From Actinomadura chibensis NBRC 106107 (GTDB lineage: Bacteria; Actinomycetota; Actinomycetes; Streptosporangiales; Streptosporangiaceae): a stretch of DNA of 64,000 nt. A program made the translations under genes and the position numbers. The notes beneath the pieces are model-generated. The model saw only the letters and a list, made by a program, of their open reading frames with translations, had not been told where the DNA came from and made no database searches. Positions 16,592 to 24,938 of this stretch are shown here, piece after piece. The stretch covers positions 24,385 through 88,384 of the forward strand of contig NZ_BCQP01000056.1 of assembly GCF_001552135.1 (NCBI RefSeq), given 5' to 3'. How positions within the stretch are numbered: position 1 is the first letter of the stretch; the number at the start of each line of letters is the position of its first letter.

Positions 16592-17441
16592 GGCGAGGTC
16601 GGCGCTGGCCGGGTACGGGCTGGTCGCGCCGGCGGTGCTGGCAGCTGTCGCGTTCCTCTACATACCGATGGCGGTGTCGGCGTACTGGAGCTTCACCGAC
16701 TACAACGGCGTGGACGCACCGCAATGGACCGGCCTCGCCAATTATTCGGACCTGGCCGGGAGTCACCGCTTCCATCAGGCGTTCACGAACACGCTGGTGT
16801 TCACGGTGGTCGGCATGAGCGTCGGGCCCGTGCTCGGACTGGTCACGGCATTGGCGCTCAACCAGAAGATTCGGATGGTCGGGTTCTTCAGGTCCGTGTA
16901 CTTCTTGCCGGTGACCACCTCTCTGGTCGTCACCGGGACGGTTTGGAAGATGCTCCTCAACGAGAATGGCGTGCTAAACAGCGCGCTCGGCCTCTTTGGG
17001 TTACCCGGGCATGCTTGGCTGGCCGACCCGGGCACCTCGCTGCTGTCGGTCACGGCGGCGAGTGTGTGGCAGGGGTTCGGCTTCGAGACCGTGGTCTTCC
17101 TGGCGGCGCTCCAGTCGATTCCCAAGGAGCTGTACGACGCGGCGAGCGTGGACGGGGCCGGGTTCTGGCCCCGGTTCCGCCATGTCACCCTGCCGGGGTT
17201 GCGGCCGTCGATCGTGTTCGTGTCCGTGTTCGGGCTGATCGGCAGCTTCCAGGCGTTCGACCAGATGTTCGTGATGACGCGCGGCGGGCCGGTCGGGTCG
17301 ACCACGACGCTCGTCTACTACCTCGTCGAGCGGTTCCAGGAGCTTGACCTGGGCGCCGCCTCCGCCGTCGCCTACGTCCTCTTCGTGATCCTGGCCGCGC
17401 TGTCCTACGCGCAGCTCCGGGCGTCCAGGGAGCGCGCGTGA
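16581..17441 (+). CDS. Sugar ABC transporter permease (MalF/UgpA type)
   Basis: 286 aa with six predicted membrane helices and the EAA-loop signature YDAASVDGAGFWPRFRHVTLPG (about 187-208), which contacts the ATPase. It pairs with the next permease. The GTG at 16581 is chosen; it overlaps the binding-protein stop codon by 11 bp, showing translational coupling. An in-frame ATG at 16563 would start deeper inside the upstream gene and lacks a better ribosome site. Confidence 0.92.
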   Translation: MKAEARSALAGYGLVAPAVLAAVAFLYIPMAVSAYWSFTDYNGVDAPQWTGLANYSDLAGSHRFHQAFTNTLVFTVVGMSVGPVLGLVTALALNQKIRMVGFFRSVYFLPVTTSLVVTGTVWKMLLNENGVLNSALGLFGLPGHAWLADPGTSLLSVTAASVWQGFGFETVVFLAALQSIPKELYDAASVDGAGFWPRFRHVTLPGLRPSIVFVSVFGLIGSFQAFDQMFVMTRGGPVGSTTTLVYYLVERFQELDLGAASAVAYVLFVILAALSYAQLRASRERA

Positions 17442-18274
17442 ACCCGCGGCGGGCGGTGCTCTACCTGGTGCTCTGCGGCGTCGGGGTCACGATGGCCTGG
17501 CCGTTCTTCTGGATGGTCACGACCTCGCTCAAGCCGCCGCCGGACGTGTTCGCGTCCCCGCCGAAATGGGTCCCGCACCCGGTCACGCTGGACGCGTACC
17601 GGCACGTGTTCACCGACCAGCCGTTCGGACGGTACCTGTCCAACAGCCTGATCGTGACGGTGGTGGTCGTCGCAACGAATGTGCTGTTCGGCACCGCGGC
17701 CGCGTACGCCTTCGCGAAGCTGCGGTTCCCTGGACGCAACGTCATCTTCTTCGCGCTGCTGCTGACGCTGATGGTGCCGTTCCAGGTCAACCTCATCCCG
17801 CTCTACCGGATGATGGTGACGCTGCACGAATGGTCGCCCCTCCTGGGCGTCGACACGTACACCGGACTGATCGCGCCGAACGCGATCCAGGTGTTCGGTG
17901 TCTTCCTGATGCGCCAGTACCTCCAGACGATCCCGGACGCGTTACTGGAGTCGGCCCGCCTGGACGGAGCCTCCGAGCTGCGCATCCTGCGTTCGATCGT
18001 GTTCCCGATGGCGCGGCCCGCGATGGCGGCGCTGGCGATATTCACGTTCCTGAACGCCTGGAACGACTTTCTTTGGCCGATGATCGTCACAAGCTCGCAG
18101 GACATGCGGACCCTCCCCGTCGGGCTCGCGCTGCTCGCCCGCAAGAACAACGTGAGCTGGCCCGACACGATGGCCGGCGCCGTCATCACGATCGCGCCGA
18201 TGATCGCCGTGTTCGCGGTGCTGCAGCGCCGCTTCGTCGAGGGCCTCACCGCGGGCGCGGTGAAGGACGGCTGA
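17438..18274 (+). CDS. Sugar ABC transporter permease (MalG/UgpE type)
   Basis: 278 aa with six helices and an EAA loop (LESARLDGASELRILRSIVFP). GTG start at 17438 overlaps the previous stop as GTGA. The two permeases together form the import channel. The C-terminus QRRFVEGLTAGAVKDG is the standard ending of this family. Confidence 0.93.
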   Translation: MNPRRAVLYLVLCGVGVTMAWPFFWMVTTSLKPPPDVFASPPKWVPHPVTLDAYRHVFTDQPFGRYLSNSLIVTVVVVATNVLFGTAAAYAFAKLRFPGRNVIFFALLLTLMVPFQVNLIPLYRMMVTLHEWSPLLGVDTYTGLIAPNAIQVFGVFLMRQYLQTIPDALLESARLDGASELRILRSIVFPMARPAMAALAIFTFLNAWNDFLWPMIVTSSQDMRTLPVGLALLARKNNVSWPDTMAGAVITIAPMIAVFAVLQRRFVEGLTAGAVKDG

Positions 18275-18276
18275 CC

Positions 18277-19326
18277 GTGAGCGACGACTTCCACACCGAG
18301 ATCACCGCGCAGCCCGCCGCGCTGGAACGCGCGGCGGCCGCCATGGCGGAGCAGGCGGCGGGGCTGGACGCGCTGCGCGCGCTGGCGACGCGGCGGCCGA
18401 TCGTCCTGACCGGGATGGGCGCGTCCTACCACGCCTGCCTGGCGGCGGCGAGCACGCTGGGCCGGGCGGGCGTCCTCGCCACGACCGTGAACACCGCCGA
18501 GCTGACGCATTTCCGGCTGGACGCGCTGGCGCCGGGCACGGTGGTGGTGGCGATCAGCCAGTCCGGGCGCAGCGCCGAGCTGGTGCGGCTCAGCGGCGCG
18601 CTCGACCCGCGCACGCGTCTCGTCACGATCACCAACGGGCTCGGCAACCCGCTCGCGGAGGCGGCCGACATCGCGTTCGACACCCGGGCCGGGGTCGAGC
18701 ACGGCCCCTCGACCGGGACGTTCGCGGCCACCTTCCCGCCGCTCGCGGCGCTGGTCCGCACGCTCGGCGGGGAAGCCGGATCCTGCGCGGTGATCGAGGA
18801 GGTCGCCGCGCTCACCGCCACCGCGGCCGAGCGGGCGCGGCGGGTGCTGGCCGGCGAGGCGGCGCTGACGGACGCGGTGGCGGGCTGGCTGGGCGACCGG
18901 ACCAGCGCCGTCCTGGTGGGACGCGGCACCGGACGCGCCGCCGCCGACCTCGCGGCGCTCGTCCTGAAGGAGGCCGCGCGGCTCGCCGCCGAATGCCTCG
19001 ACGCCGCCGAGTTCCGGCACGGCCCCCTGGAGCTGGCGGGGCCGGAGCTGGCGGCCGCCGTCATCGCCACCGAACCCGCGACGCGCGACCTCGACCTCGC
19101 GCTCGCCGCGGAGCTGGCGGCACTCGGCGGCCCGGTGCTGCTGGTCACCGCGGAGGGCGCCGCGCCGTACGGCGTGACCCCGGTCGCGGTCGGCGCGGTC
19201 GACCCGCTGCTCGCCCCGGCCGTCGCCGCGATCCCGTTCCAGCTCCTGGCCTGGGCGCTCGCCGTCGTGGGCGGGCGCGACCCGGGCCGGTTCACCATCG
19301 GGTCGAAGGTCACGACGAAGGAGTAG
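18277..19326 (+). CDS. SIS-domain sugar-phosphate isomerase/deaminase
   Basis: 349 aa with two tandem SIS domains (about 30-170 and 200-330). It lacks the N-terminal glutaminase domain of GlmS, so it resembles AgaS or NagB-II-type aminosugar-6-phosphate deaminases. Motifs are GMGASYHA, ISQSGRSAELV and LKEAARLAAECLDAAEFRHGP. GTG start two bases after the permease stop. Its place in an importer operon suggests the imported sugar is an aminosugar or its conjugate. Specificity is inferred. Confidence 0.82.
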   Translation: MSDDFHTEITAQPAALERAAAAMAEQAAGLDALRALATRRPIVLTGMGASYHACLAAASTLGRAGVLATTVNTAELTHFRLDALAPGTVVVAISQSGRSAELVRLSGALDPRTRLVTITNGLGNPLAEAADIAFDTRAGVEHGPSTGTFAATFPPLAALVRTLGGEAGSCAVIEEVAALTATAAERARRVLAGEAALTDAVAGWLGDRTSAVLVGRGTGRAAADLAALVLKEAARLAAECLDAAEFRHGPLELAGPELAAAVIATEPATRDLDLALAAELAALGGPVLLVTAEGAAPYGVTPVAVGAVDPLLAPAVAAIPFQLLAWALAVVGGRDPGRFTIGSKVTTKE

Positions 19327-19328
19327 GG

Positions 19329-21365
19329 ATGGCGACGGTCCGCCGCGGGCGGCACTTCCTCACGGTCGACGGACGCGCGCACGTCCCCGTCGGCGCGCAC
19401 GTCGTCCCGCCGGAGGGACCGGACTGGCCGTGGCGCGTCGGCCCGGAGTCGTTCGCGCGGGAGTTCGGACGGATGGCGCGGCTCGGCCTCGACACCGCCC
19501 GGATCGACGTGCTCTGGGCCGCGGTCGAGCCCGAACCGGGCCGCTACGACGACAAGCACCTGGCCGTCCTCGACGAGGTGCTCGCCGCCGCCCGCCGCGC
19601 CGGACTCCGGCTGCACCCGGCGCTCCTAGTGGGAGGCGAGGTCGGCGACGCGTTCTGGGACGTCCCCTGGCGCGGCGACCGCGACCCGCACGCCGATCCG
19701 GAACTGCGCGAACTGCAGGCCGCGCACGTCGCCATGCTCGCCCGGCGCTGGCGGGGCGACCCGGCGGTCCTCGCCTGGGACCTGACCGACGAGCCGCCGT
19801 TCTGGGCCGTCACGGGCACGACCGACGACGACGCCCGCGCATGGACGAGCGCCCTCGCCGCCGCGCTGCGCGAGGCCGACCCCGAGCACCTGGTCACGGT
19901 CGGCACCGCGTCGCAGGAGGTCGACGGCGGGCCGTTCCGCGCCGACGTCGTCGCGCCGGACCTGGACTTCGCCTGCGTCCACCCGTACCCGATCTACTCG
20001 CCCGAGCTTTATCCGGACGGGCTGCTCGACCCCCGCATGACGCACTCGGCCGCGTTCGAGACCGCGCTGGCGGCGGGCGCGGGACGGCCGGTGGCCGTGC
20101 ACGAGTTCGGCGCGTCCTCGGCGCAGTACGACCCCGAGCGCATCGCCGCCTACGACCGGCTGCTGTGCTGGTCGAGCTTCGGCCGCGGCGCGGTCGGCTT
20201 CTGGGCGTGGTGCTGGATCGACGCCGAGCCCGCCGCGTACGGGCGCGTCCCGTACGTGCGGATGCCGCACGAGACGCAGTTCGGCCTGCTCGACCACGCC
20301 GGCGAGCCCCGGCCGCGCGCCCGCGAGCTCGCCCGCCTCGCGGCCACCCTCAGGGCCGTCGATCTCGACGCCTACGCCTCGCACGGGCCCGCGCCGCGCG
20401 CCGCCGTCGTCGTCCCGTACGAGTACGCGCGGGCCTACGACCCGGCCGGGTACGGCCTCGGCGCCGCGGCGGCCGGCCCGTACGTCCCGGCCGAGCGCAC
20501 CTGGAACCCCGAGCCCGACGTGAAGCCGCTGGTCCGGGCGTGGCTGAACGCGTTCGTGCTCGCCGCGCGGGCCGGGACCGCCGTCCGCTTCCCGCGCGAA
20601 CGCCTCGACGGGACCTGGCCGGACGACGCGCGGCTCCTGCTGCTCCCGGCGCCGCTGGCCTCGACGACCACGTCGCTCTGGCACGTCCGGACGTCGTACT
20701 GGCGCGGCGCACCCGCGTTCCACCAGCGCGGCGGGACGCTCTACGTCTCCCTCTCGGCCGACGTGGCGATCCCCGAAATGGAGGCCGTCGCGGGCTGCCG
20801 CATCGTCGACCGGGCCCCGGCGCGCGGCACCGTCACGTTCCGCTTCACCGCTCCCTGGGGCCCGTTCCGGCCGGGCGACGTCCTCGAACTGCCCGGAGCG
20901 CCGGACGACCTCGCGACCCGCGGGGCGCGGATCGCGACCGCCGACGCCCGGACGATCGCGGTCGACGCCGACGGGGAACCCGTGCTCGTGGTCGCCGACC
21001 GCGCCGCCGGGCACACCGTCGTCTGCGCCGAACCGGTCGAACTGCTGCTCGCCCGCATCCCGGACGCGCACCGCCGCCACGCCGCCTGGCACGGCCTGTA
21101 CGCCGGAGTCGCCGACCTCGCCGACGCCCGCGAGGACGCCCACGCCGACCACCCCGACGCGACCACCGGAACGCTGCGCGGACCGGACGGCGGGCTCGTG
21201 ACGGTCACCAACCACTCCGGCGCGGACGTGACGACGCGAATCCACCTGCCCGGACACGAGCGGGCGTGGATCGCCGATCCGGACGGGCCGCGTCCCGTCG
21301 ACGACACGGCACTTTCCCTGGCGCCGTACGAGACCGCCTTGATGATCTGGCACCGAGACCGCTAA
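19329..21365 (+). CDS. Clan GH-A glycoside hydrolase (beta-galactosidase/beta-mannanase-like)
   Basis: 678 aa. An N-terminal TIM-barrel carries the two carboxylates of retaining clan-A glycosidases: acid/base Glu155 in DLTDEPP and nucleophile Glu259 in VHEFGAS. A C-terminal half resembles the trimerisation-like and beta domains of GH42 enzymes. There is no signal peptide, so it should act on imported oligosaccharide. The ATG follows the previous stop by 2 bp with AGGG overlapping. It is the last gene before the GntR regulator. Confidence 0.82.
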   Translation: MATVRRGRHFLTVDGRAHVPVGAHVVPPEGPDWPWRVGPESFAREFGRMARLGLDTARIDVLWAAVEPEPGRYDDKHLAVLDEVLAAARRAGLRLHPALLVGGEVGDAFWDVPWRGDRDPHADPELRELQAAHVAMLARRWRGDPAVLAWDLTDEPPFWAVTGTTDDDARAWTSALAAALREADPEHLVTVGTASQEVDGGPFRADVVAPDLDFACVHPYPIYSPELYPDGLLDPRMTHSAAFETALAAGAGRPVAVHEFGASSAQYDPERIAAYDRLLCWSSFGRGAVGFWAWCWIDAEPAAYGRVPYVRMPHETQFGLLDHAGEPRPRARELARLAATLRAVDLDAYASHGPAPRAAVVVPYEYARAYDPAGYGLGAAAAGPYVPAERTWNPEPDVKPLVRAWLNAFVLAARAGTAVRFPRERLDGTWPDDARLLLLPAPLASTTTSLWHVRTSYWRGAPAFHQRGGTLYVSLSADVAIPEMEAVAGCRIVDRAPARGTVTFRFTAPWGPFRPGDVLELPGAPDDLATRGARIATADARTIAVDADGEPVLVVADRAAGHTVVCAEPVELLLARIPDAHRRHAAWHGLYAGVADLADAREDAHADHPDATTGTLRGPDGGLVTVTNHSGADVTTRIHLPGHERAWIADPDGPRPVDDTALSLAPYETALMIWHRDR

Positions 21366-21382
21366 TAAACTTCCAATCAACG
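21365..21382 (+). promoter_or_regulatory. Second copy of the putative GntR operator
   Basis: Pattern ATAA-CTTC-AATCAA is shared with 15293-15309. It begins at the stop codon of the glycosidase and lies 20 bp before the GntR start, so it could control a separate gntR promoter or act as an internal operator. Confidence 0.6.
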
Positions 21383-21401
21383 ACCCGGGTGTCTTCGATC
21401 G

Positions 21402-22220
21402 GTGGCGCGCGTGACAACACGACCGGACCCGTTCCGCGAGGGACACGTCGAGCTGACCACCGGCCCGGTCCCGCTCCACTACCAGGTCTACCGGCACCTG
21501 CGGGACGCGCTGGCCGCGGGGCGCCTGCGTCCGGGCGACCGCCTCCCCGGCGAACGGGAGCTGTGCGACTTCTACGGGTGCAGCCTGGTCACGGTGCGCC
21601 GGGCGCTGGACGAGCTGGCCCGCGAGCGCCGCCTCGTCCGCGAACGCGGCCGCGGCACGTTCGTCACCGAGCCGCCCCTCGACCGCAACCTCGCCCTGCT
21701 CGGCAGCTTCACCGAGGAGATGCGCGCCCGCGGCCTCGATCCGAGCACCCGGGTCCTCGCCGCCACCCGCGAGCCCGCGCCGCGCGCGATCGCCGACGCG
21801 CTGCGCCTGCCCGAGGGCGCCGACACCTACCTCCTGGAACGGCTGCGCCTGGTCGGCGGCAACCCGCTGCTCCTCGAAGAGGTGCACCTGTCCGCCGACC
21901 GCTTCCCCGGACTCCTCGACTTCGACCTGGCGAACGAGTCGCTGTACGAGCTTCTCTCCCAGCGGTACGGCGTCCGCTTGGAGCACGCGCAGGAGACCAT
22001 CGAGCCGATCGCGCTTCCCACCCGCGCGGCCGAACTCCTCGACCAGCGCCGCGGCCGCCCCGCGCTGCTCGTCGAACTCGTCGCGTTCGACCAGGACGAC
22101 GACCCGGTCGAGCACTGCCGCAGCGTCGTCCGCGGCGACCGCGCCCGGTACCACGTCAGGGCCCGGGGAGCGCGCGCCGAACTCCTCGTCCTCCCGAACG
22201 CGGAGTTCACAACCCACTGA
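21402..22220 (+). CDS. GntR/HutC-family transcriptional repressor
   Basis: 272 aa. The N-terminal winged helix (about 27-90: LHYQVYRHLRDALAAGRLRP, then ERELCDFYGCSLVTVRRAL) is followed by a UTRA ligand-binding domain. It most likely represses the sugar-import operon and is relieved by a phosphosugar ligand, as DasR/NagR relatives are. Start GTG at 21402 (second GTG at 21408 possible). Confidence 0.88.
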   Translation: MARVTTRPDPFREGHVELTTGPVPLHYQVYRHLRDALAAGRLRPGDRLPGERELCDFYGCSLVTVRRALDELARERRLVRERGRGTFVTEPPLDRNLALLGSFTEEMRARGLDPSTRVLAATREPAPRAIADALRLPEGADTYLLERLRLVGGNPLLLEEVHLSADRFPGLLDFDLANESLYELLSQRYGVRLEHAQETIEPIALPTRAAELLDQRRGRPALLVELVAFDQDDDPVEHCRSVVRGDRARYHVRARGARAELLVLPNAEFTTH

Positions 22221-22235
22221 CCGCCCCGCCGGATC

Positions 22236-22264
22236 GCGCTCTCCGCGCCCGCGGGGATGGCCCC
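22236..22264 (+). repeat. Solitary degenerate CRISPR repeat with trailer fragment
   Basis: 29 bp matching the array repeat at about 26 positions, directly followed by AAGCTCGCTTCCGACCAC, the same sequence that follows arrays 1 and 2. It appears to be the last repeat of a lost array. Confidence 0.7.
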
Positions 22265-22553
22265 AAGCTCGCTTCCGACCACTCCGACCAACGGCACCCA
22301 ATTCACTGAGATTCCGGTATCCCGATGCCACGAAACACGGGGTACATCAGTTTGCTCGGGCTGCGGCCGGGGCGGTGCTGGGGCGCGTGGCGCCGGTCGC
22401 GGGTGCTGGATTCAGGTACCGGTAGGGGATTCCTCCCGTTACTCGGGCCGGGCGGCGCTGTGAGACTTCTCAGCGTCGGGAAATTCGCTCGGTACCCAGT
22501 TCGGAGAGTCGGTCCGGATTGTCGGGCGCCCATTCCAGCGGAGGAGAGAACAG
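22265..22553. other. Intergenic region upstream of the catabolic cluster
   Basis: Holds the array trailer fragment and, at 22415-22466, a promoter-proximal element almost identical to 32528-32581. No gene. Confidence 0.55.
22425..22444 (+). promoter_or_regulatory. Cluster motif copy A
   Basis: GGGGATTCCTCCCGTTACTC, identical over 20 bp to 32540-32559. Flanking similarity extends from GGTACC to GTGAGA, about 52 bp. It ends 110 bp before the monooxygenase start. Confidence 0.7.
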
Positions 22554-23654
22554 ATGCGGGTGAATCTGCTGTGCATGTTCACGGGAAACAGCGCCTCGGA
22601 CGATGTTCGGATCTACAAGAACGAACTCCGGTTGGCGCTCGATGCGGAATCCATGGGCTTCGACCGGGTGATGGCCGTTGAACACCACTTCACGGATTAC
22701 GCGTTCTGCCCGGACAATGCGCAGTTCCTGAGCTATGTCGCGGCGCAGACGAGCACGATCGGGCTGTTCCCCGCGGCCTTCATTCTGCCGTGGAACGACC
22801 CCGTCCGCGTGGCGGAGAAGACGGCGATGCTGGACCACCTCAGCGAAGGGCGGGCCGTCCTGGGGCTGGGACGAGGTCTGGCACGCGTCGAGTTCGACGC
22901 GTTCCGGCAGAGCATGGCCGAGTCCCGGGACCGTTTCGACGAGGCCGCGGTGATGGTGCTGGAAGCCCTGGAAACCGGCTTCATCGAGGGCGACGGCCCG
23001 TACTACGCGCAGCCGCGCGCGGAGATCCGGCCGCGGCCCTTCCGGTCCTTCCGCGACCGTTCCTACATGGTCGGGACGTCGCCCACGTCGATCGACATGG
23101 CGGCGAGGCTGGGTCTCGGCGCGATGAAGTTCGCGGCGGCGCCCTGGGAGTTCGTGGTCGACGAGGTGAACCACTACCGCGAGAGCTTCACCGCGCACCA
23201 CGGGACGGAGGCCCCGCCCCTGATCACCGGTGACGTCATGATCTGCCACCGCGACGACAAGCGGGGCGAGGAGCTGGCGCGCGTCCACGCCCGCGACTAC
23301 TACGTCTCCGTCCTGCGCCATTACGAGCTGCTGAGCGACCATTTCAAGGAGACGCTCGGCTCCTACGCCCACTACGCGAGCATGGCCGAGGTCATGCGCG
23401 GAACCTCGGAGGAGCAGTCCTTCGAGGGTTACCTGAGCGCGAATCTCTGGGGGGATCCCGCCCGGATCATCGACCAGCTGGAAAAGCGACGGGAACTGCT
23501 CGGCGACTTCGAGCTCGGCGTGGCGGTGAATTTCGGCGACATCGACATCGAGGACGCACGCGACAGCATGCGGCTGTTCGCCGAGAAGGTCCTGCCCGAG
23601 CTGAAGAGCTGGACGGGCGCGGCCACCTCCCCGGAGGCCGGCGATGCGCACTGA
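22554..23654 (+). CDS. LLM-class (luciferase-like) flavin-dependent monooxygenase
   Basis: 366 aa of the bacterial-luciferase-like superfamily, which uses reduced FMN and O2 (or F420) for oxygenation. Family motifs are MGFDRVMAVEHHFTDYAFCP near the N-terminus, GRAVLGLGRGL and the C-terminal GDPARIIDQLE. AGCGGAGGAGAG precedes the ATG. It overlaps the Rieske gene by 11 bp, so the two are coupled and probably act in one pathway. FMNH2 could come from the flavin reductase at 33545. Substrate unknown. Confidence 0.9.
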   Translation: MRVNLLCMFTGNSASDDVRIYKNELRLALDAESMGFDRVMAVEHHFTDYAFCPDNAQFLSYVAAQTSTIGLFPAAFILPWNDPVRVAEKTAMLDHLSEGRAVLGLGRGLARVEFDAFRQSMAESRDRFDEAAVMVLEALETGFIEGDGPYYAQPRAEIRPRPFRSFRDRSYMVGTSPTSIDMAARLGLGAMKFAAAPWEFVVDEVNHYRESFTAHHGTEAPPLITGDVMICHRDDKRGEELARVHARDYYVSVLRHYELLSDHFKETLGSYAHYASMAEVMRGTSEEQSFEGYLSANLWGDPARIIDQLEKRRELLGDFELGVAVNFGDIDIEDARDSMRLFAEKVLPELKSWTGAATSPEAGDAH

Positions 23655-24798
23655 CCTGCTGACCGCGGACGAGATCGCGGCGACGATCAAGCCGCTCGAC
23701 CAGGCCCGCTGCCTGCCCGGCCGCATCTACCACGACCAGGACGTCTACGACGCGGAGATGGAGAGGGTCTTCAGGCGCGAGTGGGTGGCGGTCTTCCACG
23801 CCGCCAAGCTCCCCCGGCCGGGGGACTATCTGGCGGTCGAACTCACCGGCCGGCCGCTGCTCTTCGTGCGCGACTCCGAGGGACGCGTCCGCTGCTACAG
23901 CAATGTCTGCCGGCATCGCGGGATGCAGGTGGCACTGGGCCAGGGCAACAAGAAGGTCTTCCAGTGCGGGTACCACCGGTGGGCGTACGACCTGTCGGGC
24001 GAGCTCGTGACCGCGCCCGAGATGCCCGAGCTGAAGGACTGCGGCATCAGGCTTCCCGAGGTGCGCACGGCGGTGTGGCAGGGCATTGTCTTCGTCAACT
24101 TCCGGGAGGACGCGCCCGATCTGCACGAGCAGTTGGCGCCGCTCGGTGAACTGCTCCGGCCCTGGAACGCCGAGGACCTGGACCTGCTGTACGAGCGGCC
24201 CTACTCGTGCGACTGGAACTGGAAGATCATGTTCGAGAACGGCATCGAGAGCTACCACATTCTCGGCACCCATCGCGCGTCGCTGGAGGGCCCGCTTCCA
24301 ACGCGCATCAGCTATGGCGCACCGGGTGACGGCCGCAACTACGCGGAGATCCACCTTCCCTTCGACCCGGCGGCCGGAAACCTGTTCACCGAGGACACCG
24401 TCGTCCCGGCCCTTCCCGGGCTGCCGCCGTGGGCGACCGAGAAATTCGTGTTCTGGGCCGTGTATCCGAACCTCATCATGAGTCAGACTCCGGACGGTCT
24501 CCAGACCTACATCACCATTCCGCACAGCCCTCAGGAGTCGACGTTCACGTGGGCTTACGTGACGCATCAGGGCGCCTTGACATCGCCCAACCACGAGAAG
24601 TTCAAGAAGGCGCAGGAGGACTTCGCGGATCTCGTGCAGGGGGAGGACGCGGTCTGCGCCCGGCCCGTGCAGGAGTCGATGAACTCGGGCGACTACGTGC
24701 CGGGACCCTACAACCAGCGCGAACTTCCCGTGTGGGCCTTCCACCGCTGGTACGTCCACCGGATGGCGGAGGGGGTCGAGGGCGCCGAGACCTGGTAG
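23644..24798 (+). CDS. Rieske non-heme iron oxygenase, alpha subunit
   Basis: 384 aa. Rieske ligands are C89-R-H91 and C108-x2-H111 (note CGYHRW rather than the common CxYHGW). The catalytic iron site is NWKIMFENGIESYHILGTHR, giving the two His ligands. It lacks a beta-subunit gene nearby, so it may be a homotrimeric type. No ferredoxin or reductase gene is adjacent. Start ATG at 23644 lies within the end of the monooxygenase gene. Confidence 0.9.
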   Translation: MRTDLLTADEIAATIKPLDQARCLPGRIYHDQDVYDAEMERVFRREWVAVFHAAKLPRPGDYLAVELTGRPLLFVRDSEGRVRCYSNVCRHRGMQVALGQGNKKVFQCGYHRWAYDLSGELVTAPEMPELKDCGIRLPEVRTAVWQGIVFVNFREDAPDLHEQLAPLGELLRPWNAEDLDLLYERPYSCDWNWKIMFENGIESYHILGTHRASLEGPLPTRISYGAPGDGRNYAEIHLPFDPAAGNLFTEDTVVPALPGLPPWATEKFVFWAVYPNLIMSQTPDGLQTYITIPHSPQESTFTWAYVTHQGALTSPNHEKFKKAQEDFADLVQGEDAVCARPVQESMNSGDYVPGPYNQRELPVWAFHRWYVHRMAEGVEGAETW

Positions 24799-24860
24799 GC
24801 GGCCGCGGCCTTCCGCTGAAGGGTTTCGCCGGGCATGCGCTCACCTGACGACGGCGCGGG

Positions 24861-24883
24861 CCGGTCGCGGACGTCGCGACCGG
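24861..24883. terminator. 9-bp hairpin between convergent genes
   Basis: Arms CCGGTCGCG and CGCGACCGG around a 5-nt loop, located between the ends of the Rieske gene and the LuxR gene. Confidence 0.65.
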
Positions 24884-24890
24884 TCCGCGC

Positions 24891-24938
24891 GGCCTCTCAC
24901 CCGGCCTCTCACCCGGCCTCTCACCCGGCCTCTCACCC
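24891..24938. repeat. Four tandem 12-bp repeats at the end of the luxR gene
   Basis: Unit GGCCTCTCACCC occurs four times. On the minus strand each unit carries TGA in the same frame; the TGA of the unit nearest the gene is the luxR stop. Copy-number change would not alter the protein. Confidence 0.85.

Noticed and set aside
19430..22331. Very long open frames (over 900 codons) overlapping the glycosidase and GntR genes on both strands
   Set aside because: Arg/Pro/Ala-rich shadows caused by high GC; the true frames carry recognisable families.
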